A DNA stretch of 32,608 nucleotides from NCBI GenBank assembly GCA_020719725.1, contig DYPU01000021.1:1-32608 (forward strand). Reading direction: 5' to 3'. Shown here piece by piece: positions 24,662 to 32,608 of this stretch. Both the position numbers and the translations under genes were made by a program. How positions within the stretch are numbered: position 1 is the first letter of the stretch; the number at the start of each line of letters is the position of its first letter. The notes beneath the pieces were generated by a model. The model worked only from the letters and a program-made list of their open reading frames with translations, made no database searches and was not told the DNA's origin. This DNA comes from Anaerolinea sp. (lineage in GTDB: Bacteria > Chloroflexota > Anaerolineae > Anaerolineales > Villigracilaceae).

Positions 24662-27600
24662 GCTTTTTGATGATATCGCCCAACCAGAAGGCGAACAGCC
24701 AATATCATCAGAAAAGCCAAAAACTGCACGCAAACAGCCCGCGCAAAAAAGCGCTGAGGGTGGTGTTCAGCTATCTCGAAGAACACCACGACACACGGGT
24801 ATGCTGCCAAATCTAGCCGAAACCGCCAGTCCGACAGTAACCGTTAGCGAAGCCACATCCGAAGGAACTGCCACGCTTTCGATTCCGTTTGTTTCTGGTG
24901 AAACTTGGAATAATATCGAAATTATTGATCACCAATCGCGCAAATGGAAATCTGAAGAACAGGCGCTTGTACGGGATGTTGTAGACCAACTAACCCTGGC
25001 CTTACAAAATGCGAATCTTTTTCAGCAAACCCAAAGACAAAATAGCCATCTGGAAATTCTGAATGAAATGGGACGCGAGTTGGCAACTCAGCTTAACGTT
25101 CAACAGGTGATCGAGAGTGCCTATAAATTTTCCAGCCAATTAATCAACACTTCCAGTTTTTTTGTTGCCTTGTACTCTGGCGATAGCGAAACGCTTACCT
25201 TTCCGATAGTAATGGTGAGGGGCAAGCGTATTGAATATACACAGCGCAAAATAAGAAGTGGGCTGACGGACTACGTTCTTCGGACTCGCAAAGCGCAATT
25301 GCTAAACGGGGATGTAACCGCTCAAATAGAAGCTCTGGGCATTCAGTTTATCTCAGTGGGCAATACCAACCCGGCAGTTTCCTGGCTGGGCGTTCCCATC
25401 ACGCTGGGCAGCAAGACGCTCGGCGCAATTGTCGTTCAAAGCACGGAAACCCCCTATCTCTATACAGAACAAGAACGCGACCTTCTAACCGCAGTTGCCA
25501 GCCAAACTGCAATTGCCTTGCAAAATGCCCAACTCTTCGAGCAAACTCAACAACAAAATGCAGAGTTAGCTATTCTTAACGATATGGGCAATGAATTATC
25601 TTCTTTGCAGACTACCGATGGTATCGCCGCGATCGTTTACAAATATGCTGGCAAATTAATGGATGTAACTGATTTCTTTCTGGCAATTTACCATAAAGAG
25701 ACAGAAGAAATGTCTTTCCCGCTGGTCTACTTTGAAGGCAAACTCATTCAGGCCGAACGTCAGGAAGTGGGCAATGGGCTAACCGGATACGTCATCCGAA
25801 CCCGTCAGCAGCTCTATTTGCCAGAGAATGTAGATGAAGGAATCGTCAAATTAGAGTTGGACTCACTGGAATTGGCAGAAGAAGCTCCGGCGCTGTGCTG
25901 GCTTGGCGTCCCAATGGTTTCGGGCCAGGAAGTTTTAGGTGTCGTCTCGTTACAAAGCTCCAAAACCGCACAGCTCTACTCCGAACGTCAGCGCGATCTG
26001 CTCTCGGCAGTTGCCAATCAGGCTGCAATTGCCTTGCAAAATGCCCAACTCTTCGAGCAAACTCAACAACAAAATGCAGAGTTAGCTATTCTTAACGATA
26101 TGGGCAATGAATTATCTTCTTTGCAGACTACCGATGGTATCGCCGCGATCGTTTACAAATATGCTGGCAAATTAATGGATGTAACTGATTTCTTTCTGGC
26201 AATTTACCATAAAGAGACAGAAGAAATGTCTTTCCCGCTGGTCTACTTTGAAGGCAAACTCATTCAGGCCGAACGTCAGGAAGTGGGCAATGGGCTAACC
26301 GGATACGTCATCCGAACCCGTCAGCAGCTCTATTTGCCAGAGAATGTAGATGAAGGAATCGTCAAATTAGAGTTGGACTCACTGGAATTGGCAGAAGAAG
26401 CTCCGGCGCTGTGCTGGCTTGGCGTCCCAATGGTTTCGGGCCAGGAAGTTTTAGGTGTCGTCTCGTTACAAAGCTCCAAAACCGCACAGCTCTACTCCGA
26501 ACGTCAGCGCGATCTGCTCTCGGCAGTTGCCAATCAGGCTGCAATTGCCTTGCAAAATACGCGCCTGTTTCAACAAACTGAAGGCCAAAATGCCGAACTT
26601 TCCGTGCTCAATGAAATTATACGCTCGGTTTCAGCAGAAATCAGCCAGGAAAAGGTTTTTGAAGTTGCCTACGAAAAAGTTCGTACCATCATACGCGCCG
26701 ATGCTTTCATCGTGGCGCTTTATGATGAAGAAAACAATGTCATCAAATATCCATTTAACATCGACGAAGGCATCCGATACGAAGCAATCGATAGCAAACT
26801 AGATGCCAGTAATTATATAGGCCAGGTACTCCTAAGCGGAGCACCCGTCCTTAAATTACGCAATGCGGAAAACCTAAACAAAAGAAAAACAGCCAGTCAG
26901 CCTCTGGGCAACATCAGCAAAATATCTGCGTCTTTGCTCTACGTTCCACTGCAACAAGGAACAAAAATCATCGGTGTATTATCTGTCCAAAGCTATGAGC
27001 TTAATGCATATAGCAATAAAGAAAAAAAGCTGCTCGAAAATATCGCCAACCAACTGACCGTAGCCATTCAAAACGCATTGCTCTACGACCAGGTCCAACA
27101 GCGCGCCAATGAGCAAGCGCTTCTAAATCAAATCGTTTCATCTGTCACAAACAGCCTCGACTTGCGAGAAAACCTGCAAAACGTAGCCAATAAAATTACC
27201 AAATACTTTCGGGCTGGGCACGTTGGCATAACAACCTTATCGGCAGATAAAAAATCACTGATTTTAACGGCAGATGCTCCCGCCCCTCCGGGTGGTTCCC
27301 CGGATATTGGATTATCAATTTCGATAGCTGGGAACCTTGCCACTGAAAAAGTAATCAATACCCGCAAAAGCCTGCTCATTGAAGATGTGCCCAACAACCC
27401 AGAAATGGAACCCATCCGCGAGATAATGAAAAACCGCGGAACCAAGCATCTTCTCATCTTACCAATGCTGGCAGGCGATGAAGTAATTGGCACGATAGGC
27501 GTAGATATTTTAAATGACTCGCGCATCATTACGGGCGAAGAAATAGCCCTACTGGAAACAATTGTCATCCAAATTGCCACTGCCATTCAAAATGCAAGAC

Positions 27601-30600
27601 TTTACCAAAATATTCAAGTTTCCGAAACCCGCTTCCGTGATGTGGCGCTGGCTTCCGCCGATTGGGTCTGGGAACTGGACCCGGAAGGCCGCTATACCTA
27701 CTGCTCCGACAAAGTTTTTGATGTGCTTGGCTACAAACCAGAAGATGTTTACGGCAAAAGCCCCGCCGATTTCATGCCAGCTAATGAAAAAGAGCGCGTC
27801 GTTCAAATTTTATCGGCTGCATTACATAAAAAAGAACGCCTCATCGACCTTGAAACCAGAAATATCACCCAAGACGGCCAGGTAGTCATTCTGCTAACGA
27901 ATGGACTACCCATCCTTGATGAAAACAACACCCTGGTCGGCTATCGCGGCGTTAATAAAAACATCACCGAACAAAAACTGGATCAGGCTGTCGCCGATGG
28001 CCTTGCCGAAATCACCGAGGCTGGTGTGACCAACACCTCTATCAATCAGGTTTTACCAGCCATCCATAAAAGCATCCTCAAGCTCTTACCCGCCAAAAAC
28101 ATCTACTTTGCGCTATTTGACCCAGAAAAAAACTTAATTTCCTACCCCTACAAAGTGGACGAACAAGATCAGGCTCCCTGGCCCAGCCATGAACCCTCTA
28201 AAAATCTCACCAACCACATCATCCGCACCGGAAAAGCATTACGCGTCACCCATCAAGAAATAGAGGAACTGGCCGACGCAGGAATCATTCAGCGCCGCGG
28301 TGCCCCTTCCAAACTATGGATCGGCGTACCGCTAAAAACAAAAGAAACCATCGGGGTCGTTGCCATCCAAAATTATGATTCCATTGAACTGACCGAGCGA
28401 CACTTTGAAATCATGCAACGGCTCGCCCCTCAAATTGCTACCGTTATCGATAAAATTCGCGCCGAAGAATCGATTCTTTTACAAAGCGCCGCTCTGGGAG
28501 TTGCCGCCAACGCAATCATCTTAACCGACACCGACGGTAAAATCACATGGGTCAATCCATCCTTCAGCAAACAAACCGGCTATGAAAAAAACGAAGTAAT
28601 CGGAAAAAACACCAGCTTCCTAAAATCGGGAATGCACGACGAAGGCTACTACAAACAAATGTGGGACATCATCACCAGCGGCGAAACCTGGTATGGAGAA
28701 ATAGCAAACCGCCGCAAGGATGGCTCTCAGTTTATTGTGGAACAAACAATCAGCCCGGTACGCAATTCAGATGGAGACATTTCTCACTACGTCTCCATTT
28801 GGCAGGATATTACCGACCGCAAACACACCGAAGAAACCCTGCGCCGCCAAAACGAATATCTGGCAACCGCTACTGAAGTTGGTCGTTTAATTACATCCAC
28901 CCTAGATATACCAACACTCTTCAACCGCACCGTCAGCCTGGTTCGATCTCGATTTGGGTACTACCACGTTTCAATTTTCACCGTCGAAGAAACCGGCTTT
29001 ACCTCCACCTTGCGAGAAGCAACCGGCGAAGCCGGAGAAGAGATGAAACGACGTCAGCATTCACTCACCGTCGGTTCAAAATCCATTATCGGCTATGTCA
29101 CCGCCAACGGAAAAACCCTAATCGTCAACAACACTGCCATCGACCCAATTCACCGACCCAACCCCTTGCTGCCAGAAACCAAAGCTGAAGCCGGTATTCC
29201 GCTAAAAATCGGCTCACGCATCATTGGCGCACTCGATATTCAGGCCCGTGAAGTTGGCGCATTTATGGATGAAGATATTGCCGTCCTCGAAACCCTGGCC
29301 GACCAAATTGCAGTTGCAATCGACAATGCCCGCTCCTACGAATTGGCCCAACAGGCCGTAAGCGAAATGCGCGAGCTGGATCGCATCAAAAGCCAGTTCC
29401 TTGCCAATATGTCACATGAATTACGCACCCCACTCAATTCCATCATCGGCTTTTCGCGCGTAATCCTAAAAGGAATAGATGGCCCGGTAAACGAACAACA
29501 ACACCAGGACCTTTCAGCAATCTACAATTCTGGGCAGCACCTGCTCAACCTGATCAACGACGTACTCGATTTATCCAAAATCGAGGCTGGCAAAATGGAA
29601 TTGGCAATCGAAGAAGTCAATATTAGCGATACCATTAACAGCGTCATCTCTAACGCCATGGGACTCGTCAAAGACAAACCTGTGCGGCTCGAAAAAGAAA
29701 TTGAAGCGGGTGTACCCACCATTCGGGCAGATGCCATGCGCATTCGCCAGGTTTTAATCAATCTAATCTCCAATGCCGCAAAATTTACCGAAGAAGGCAT
29801 CATCTTAATAAAAGCCAGCCTGCACATCAATTCTTCAGGGCAACAAGAAGTAATTGTGAGCGTAAAAGACACCGGCCCAGGCATTTCGCCCGAAAACCAA
29901 AACAAATTATTCCAGGCCTTCTCGCAAGTAGATTCTTCACCCACGCGCAAATCTGGCGGAACAGGCCTCGGCCTTTCAATTTGTCACCGCCTGGTGCAGC
30001 TTCACGAAGGCCGCATTGGTGTTCACAGTGTAGTAGGCGAAGGCAGCACATTCTACTTCACCATCCCTGCCTACCGCCAAGCAGTAAGAGAAGAAGAGAC
30101 AAATGGAAAAATCATCCTGTGCATTGACGATGACCCACAAATCATCAGTCTCTACGAACGCTATCTGAAACCGCAGGGCTACAAAGTGGTTGCTTTAAGC
30201 AATCCGGCCAACGCCAAAGACACTATCAAGCGCATAAAACCCTACGCAGTCACCCTCGATATTATGATGCCCGAAATGGACGGATGGCAAGTTTTGACAA
30301 GCATCAAAAACGATGCAGAAACACGCGATGTTCCAATTATCATTTGCTCCATCGTAGAAGAAGAAGAAAAGGGCTTTAGCCTGGGCGCAGCAGATTATCT
30401 GGTCAAACCCATCCTGCAAGATGACTTGCTACTTTCGCTCAATCGCCTAAATGGCGACGGCACCATCACAGAAGTACTCATCATCGACGATTCACCCGAT
30501 GATCTGCGCCTGCTCGAAAGAATCATCTCAGAAAAAGGCAATTACCTGACCCTCACCGCCGAAGGTGGTCTGGCTGGCTGGAACGCAATCCAACAGAAAA

Positions 30601-30848
30601 AGCCCCACGCCATCATCCTCGACCTGTTCATGCCCGACATGGATGGCTTTGCAATCATTGAAAAGCTAAAAACATCACCAGAACTGCGTGATATTCCAGT
30701 CATCGTCATCAGCGGAGCAGACCTAACCGAAGAACAACATAGCAAGCTAAGCAACCTTGGCAAAACCATGCTCCAAAAAGGAATGCTTGAGCAAAAAGAA
30801 CTCTTTGAAACGCTAGAAAAAGCCCTGCAACGCCTAAAACAAAAATAG
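24624..30848 (+). CDS. giant hybrid histidine kinase: basic N-terminus, half-GAF, GAFx5, PAS, GAF, PAS, GAF, HisKA, HATPase, REC, REC
   Basis: 2074 aa. H-box NMSHELRTPLNSIIGFSRV (His codon 29415-29417), N-box LINLISNAAKF, G-boxes DTGPGIS and GGTGLGLSI. REC1 CIDDDPQ...VTLDIMMPEMDG; REC2 IIDDSPDD...IILDLFMPDMDG. Overlaps the ParA gene by 38 nt. Confidence 0.95.
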   Translation: MSDSKKIRSKLNKLFDDIAQPEGEQPISSEKPKTARKQPAQKSAEGGVQLSRRTPRHTGMLPNLAETASPTVTVSEATSEGTATLSIPFVSGETWNNIEIIDHQSRKWKSEEQALVRDVVDQLTLALQNANLFQQTQRQNSHLEILNEMGRELATQLNVQQVIESAYKFSSQLINTSSFFVALYSGDSETLTFPIVMVRGKRIEYTQRKIRSGLTDYVLRTRKAQLLNGDVTAQIEALGIQFISVGNTNPAVSWLGVPITLGSKTLGAIVVQSTETPYLYTEQERDLLTAVASQTAIALQNAQLFEQTQQQNAELAILNDMGNELSSLQTTDGIAAIVYKYAGKLMDVTDFFLAIYHKETEEMSFPLVYFEGKLIQAERQEVGNGLTGYVIRTRQQLYLPENVDEGIVKLELDSLELAEEAPALCWLGVPMVSGQEVLGVVSLQSSKTAQLYSERQRDLLSAVANQAAIALQNAQLFEQTQQQNAELAILNDMGNELSSLQTTDGIAAIVYKYAGKLMDVTDFFLAIYHKETEEMSFPLVYFEGKLIQAERQEVGNGLTGYVIRTRQQLYLPENVDEGIVKLELDSLELAEEAPALCWLGVPMVSGQEVLGVVSLQSSKTAQLYSERQRDLLSAVANQAAIALQNTRLFQQTEGQNAELSVLNEIIRSVSAEISQEKVFEVAYEKVRTIIRADAFIVALYDEENNVIKYPFNIDEGIRYEAIDSKLDASNYIGQVLLSGAPVLKLRNAENLNKRKTASQPLGNISKISASLLYVPLQQGTKIIGVLSVQSYELNAYSNKEKKLLENIANQLTVAIQNALLYDQVQQRANEQALLNQIVSSVTNSLDLRENLQNVANKITKYFRAGHVGITTLSADKKSLILTADAPAPPGGSPDIGLSISIAGNLATEKVINTRKSLLIEDVPNNPEMEPIREIMKNRGTKHLLILPMLAGDEVIGTIGVDILNDSRIITGEEIALLETIVIQIATAIQNARLYQNIQVSETRFRDVALASADWVWELDPEGRYTYCSDKVFDVLGYKPEDVYGKSPADFMPANEKERVVQILSAALHKKERLIDLETRNITQDGQVVILLTNGLPILDENNTLVGYRGVNKNITEQKLDQAVADGLAEITEAGVTNTSINQVLPAIHKSILKLLPAKNIYFALFDPEKNLISYPYKVDEQDQAPWPSHEPSKNLTNHIIRTGKALRVTHQEIEELADAGIIQRRGAPSKLWIGVPLKTKETIGVVAIQNYDSIELTERHFEIMQRLAPQIATVIDKIRAEESILLQSAALGVAANAIILTDTDGKITWVNPSFSKQTGYEKNEVIGKNTSFLKSGMHDEGYYKQMWDIITSGETWYGEIANRRKDGSQFIVEQTISPVRNSDGDISHYVSIWQDITDRKHTEETLRRQNEYLATATEVGRLITSTLDIPTLFNRTVSLVRSRFGYYHVSIFTVEETGFTSTLREATGEAGEEMKRRQHSLTVGSKSIIGYVTANGKTLIVNNTAIDPIHRPNPLLPETKAEAGIPLKIGSRIIGALDIQAREVGAFMDEDIAVLETLADQIAVAIDNARSYELAQQAVSEMRELDRIKSQFLANMSHELRTPLNSIIGFSRVILKGIDGPVNEQQHQDLSAIYNSGQHLLNLINDVLDLSKIEAGKMELAIEEVNISDTINSVISNAMGLVKDKPVRLEKEIEAGVPTIRADAMRIRQVLINLISNAAKFTEEGIILIKASLHINSSGQQEVIVSVKDTGPGISPENQNKLFQAFSQVDSSPTRKSGGTGLGLSICHRLVQLHEGRIGVHSVVGEGSTFYFTIPAYRQAVREEETNGKIILCIDDDPQIISLYERYLKPQGYKVVALSNPANAKDTIKRIKPYAVTLDIMMPEMDGWQVLTSIKNDAETRDVPIIICSIVEEEEKGFSLGAADYLVKPILQDDLLLSLNRLNGDGTITEVLIIDDSPDDLRLLERIISEKGNYLTLTAEGGLAGWNAIQQKKPHAIILDLFMPDMDGFAIIEKLKTSPELRDIPVIVISGADLTEEQHSKLSNLGKTMLQKGMLEQKELFETLEKALQRLKQK
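25507..26558 (+). repeat. perfect 516-bp tandem duplication of one GAF + linker unit inside the giant kinase gene
   Basis: 25507-26042 is identical by eye to 26023-26558 (offset 516 bp = 172 codons). The shared 20-bp edge CTGCAATTGCCTTGCAAAAT occurs at 25507, 26023 and 26539. Confidence 0.95.
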
Positions 30849-30855
30849 CCACAAG

Positions 30856-30886
30856 AGCGATAGACCTGGCAGACAGGTCTATCGCT
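30856..30886 (+). promoter_or_regulatory. intergenic hairpin between kinase and threonine synthase-REC
   Basis: AGCGATAGACCTG (30856-30868), 5-nt loop, CAGGTCTATCGCT (30874-30886): 13-bp perfect stem without a T-run, just before AAAGGAG-ATG. Confidence 0.75.
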
Positions 30887-30902
30887 TAATAAAGGAGACC
30901 CC

Positions 30903-32579
30903 ATGCCATTCTCAATTCGGTGCATCGACTGCGGCCTGATTACAAGTTACCACCCCAACGACCTGACCTGCCCCAACTGCAAAAGCCAATGGCGCGAAGC
31001 CATTTACAACTACGACACAATCGCCAAACAACTGCCAGATGCCCTAAATAGCCGCACCTTCGACCTTTGGCGCTACCATGAATTGCTTCCCATTCACAAA
31101 TCCATCCCCAGTCTGCGCATGGGCGAAGGCGGAACGCCCCTCATTCGCGCCGTAAACCTGGGCCTTATGCTAGGCTGTAACAACATCTTCATAAAAGACG
31201 AAAGACAAGGCCCAAGCGCCTCCTTCAAAGACCGTCAGGCCGCCGTCACCATCGCCGCCCTCAAAGAAGCCGGAATCACCGAAATGGTCGCCGCCTCCAC
31301 CGGCAACGTTGCCATCTCCTATTCAGCCTTTGCCGCCCGAGCCGGAATCAAGCTATGGGCCTTCGTCACCAGCCTGGTTCCTGCCGTAAAAATGCGCGAA
31401 ATCGCGCTGTACGGCAGCCAAGTCATCAAAGTCACCGGGTCATACGATCAGGTCAAAAAAATCGCCGCCGAATTTGCCGAACAGCGCGGCCTGTACCACG
31501 ATATGGGCGCGCGCACCATCACCTCCGTCGAGGGTATGAAAACCATCGCCTACGAAATCGCCGAACAGCTCACCGAAGAATTTGGCCCCCCTACTGATGG
31601 CAGCCGCTGGCAAACCCCCACCTGGTATATTCAAGCCATTAGCGGCGGGCTTGGCCCAATTGGGGTTAGCAAAGGCTTTCATGAAATGCAACAAATGGGG
31701 CTTATCAAAAACATTCCCGCCATCGCCGCTATCCAAGCCGACGGCTGCGCTCCAATGGTACACGCCTGGAAGCAAAACCAAGAAGAAGCCAGCGCCGTCG
31801 TCAACCCCAAAACCCACATAGAAACCCTGGCAACCGGCACACCTGGCCGCGCCTATCCGCTGCTGCGCAAAGAATTCAAAGCACATCAGGGATTATTTGA
31901 AAGCGTCACCGACGAAGAAGCCTTTCGCGCGATGCACGTCCTCGCCAAGATGGAGGGGGTCTCCGCCGAACCCGCCTCAGCTGCCGCCTTCGCCGGTTTA
32001 TTCAAACTGGTACGAGCCGGAATCATCAAGCCGAACGACATCGTCGTGGTCAATTGCACCGGGCATACCATGCCAGCCGAACCCCTGGTGCTTGGCTCCG
32101 GCTGGGCCAGAAATGTAGTTCTCCCCAAAGAAGATGAAAACAACGCCGAAACAACCCCCAAAGAAGGCGAAGGCCTGCTTGCAGCCCTCAGCCGGGTCGC
32201 CCCAGACCGCTTCCCGCGCGTTGCCATTGCCGACGACACTCCAGATGCCCGCCGCCTGATTCGGCGCATTTTACAATCTCAGGGCGAATACACCATCTTT
32301 GAAGCCAGCAATGGCCGGGAGGCCCTGGAACTTGTCAACCGCGAACATCCCGACTTGCTCATTCTTGACCTGATGATGCCCGAAATGGACGGGTTTGCCG
32401 TATTAGACGCGCTCAAAAACAACCCAGACACCATGCACATCCCCGTCATCGTTTCAACAGCCAAAGAACTCACCAAAGACGAAAAAGACCTGCTTCAAGG
32501 TCAAATACAGGCCCTTATGCAAAAAGGTGACTTTATGAGCGATGAGTTCCTGGAAGAAGTAAAATCTTTAATTCGATAA
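30903..32579 (+). CDS. threonine synthase-like PLP enzyme fused to a C-terminal response-regulator receiver domain
   Basis: 558 aa. N-terminal zinc-ribbon CIDCG...CPNC; PLP-lysine motif GPSASFKDRQA; SGGLGP phosphate loop. After the linker KEDENNAETTPKEGEG, REC domain VAIADDTPDARRLIRRIL...LLILDLMMPEMDGFAVL...IPVIVSTAKEL...LMQKGD. Confidence 0.93.
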   Translation: MPFSIRCIDCGLITSYHPNDLTCPNCKSQWREAIYNYDTIAKQLPDALNSRTFDLWRYHELLPIHKSIPSLRMGEGGTPLIRAVNLGLMLGCNNIFIKDERQGPSASFKDRQAAVTIAALKEAGITEMVAASTGNVAISYSAFAARAGIKLWAFVTSLVPAVKMREIALYGSQVIKVTGSYDQVKKIAAEFAEQRGLYHDMGARTITSVEGMKTIAYEIAEQLTEEFGPPTDGSRWQTPTWYIQAISGGLGPIGVSKGFHEMQQMGLIKNIPAIAAIQADGCAPMVHAWKQNQEEASAVVNPKTHIETLATGTPGRAYPLLRKEFKAHQGLFESVTDEEAFRAMHVLAKMEGVSAEPASAAAFAGLFKLVRAGIIKPNDIVVVNCTGHTMPAEPLVLGSGWARNVVLPKEDENNAETTPKEGEGLLAALSRVAPDRFPRVAIADDTPDARRLIRRILQSQGEYTIFEASNGREALELVNREHPDLLILDLMMPEMDGFAVLDALKNNPDTMHIPVIVSTAKELTKDEKDLLQGQIQALMQKGDFMSDEFLEEVKSLIR

Positions 32580-32608
32580 TCATACGATTTGGTAATGAAA
32601 CAGAAAGC

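Noticed and set aside
25507-26558. Mobile element or CRISPR-like repeat
   Set aside because: The repeat is an in-frame GAF coding unit; no transposase, terminal inverted repeats or spacer pattern.
28490-28830. LOV photoreceptor domain in the giant kinase (GKNTSFLKSG resembles the LOV GRNCRFLQG motif)
   Set aside because: The flavin-binding cysteine is replaced (NTSFL), so an ordinary PAS domain is more likely.
1-32608. tRNA/rRNA genes, CRISPR arrays, transposases or integrases
   Set aside because: None seen on reading; island acquisition is therefore only inferred from the truncated gene and the composition shift.

Overview
The window looks like Chloroflexota (Anaerolineae-like) DNA; this assignment is inferred from protein style only. 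Left part (1-4920, minus strand): a LysW-carrier arginine (or lysine/arginine) biosynthesis operon, argG-argH-lysW-lysX/argX-argC. lysW is a 55-aa ORF absent from the supplied track. argC is cut by the window edge and has an apparent frameshift near its start. Upstream of argG I read a consensus promoter (TTGACT-N17-TATACT), an almost leaderless 19-aa Arg-rich leader peptide and a terminator/antiterminator pair, which together look like an arginine attenuator. Next on the plus strand is a structured leader and a truncated homocitrate/2-isopropylmalate synthase-like gene (5311-5544). It marks the edge of a large, more AT-rich, plus-strand signalling island (about 5.5-32.6 kb). The island holds two stand-alone receiver proteins, one soluble multi-GAF protein and seven membrane receptors (Cache and/or polytopic TM heads, HAMP, GAF, half-GAF tails) with no recognisable output domain. 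These are followed by a ParA-like ATPase, a 2074-aa hybrid histidine kinase (7 GAF, 2 PAS, HisKA/HATPase, 2 REC; one GAF unit exactly duplicated over 516 bp), and a threonine-synthase-like PLP enzyme fused to a C-terminal response-regulator receiver domain. No DNA-binding, GGDEF or methyltransferase output was seen in the cluster, so the REC-fused enzyme is the most obvious effector. The candidate new system is a multi-receptor GAF array plus ParA plus giant hybrid kinase that controls an amino-acid enzyme through phosphotransfer.
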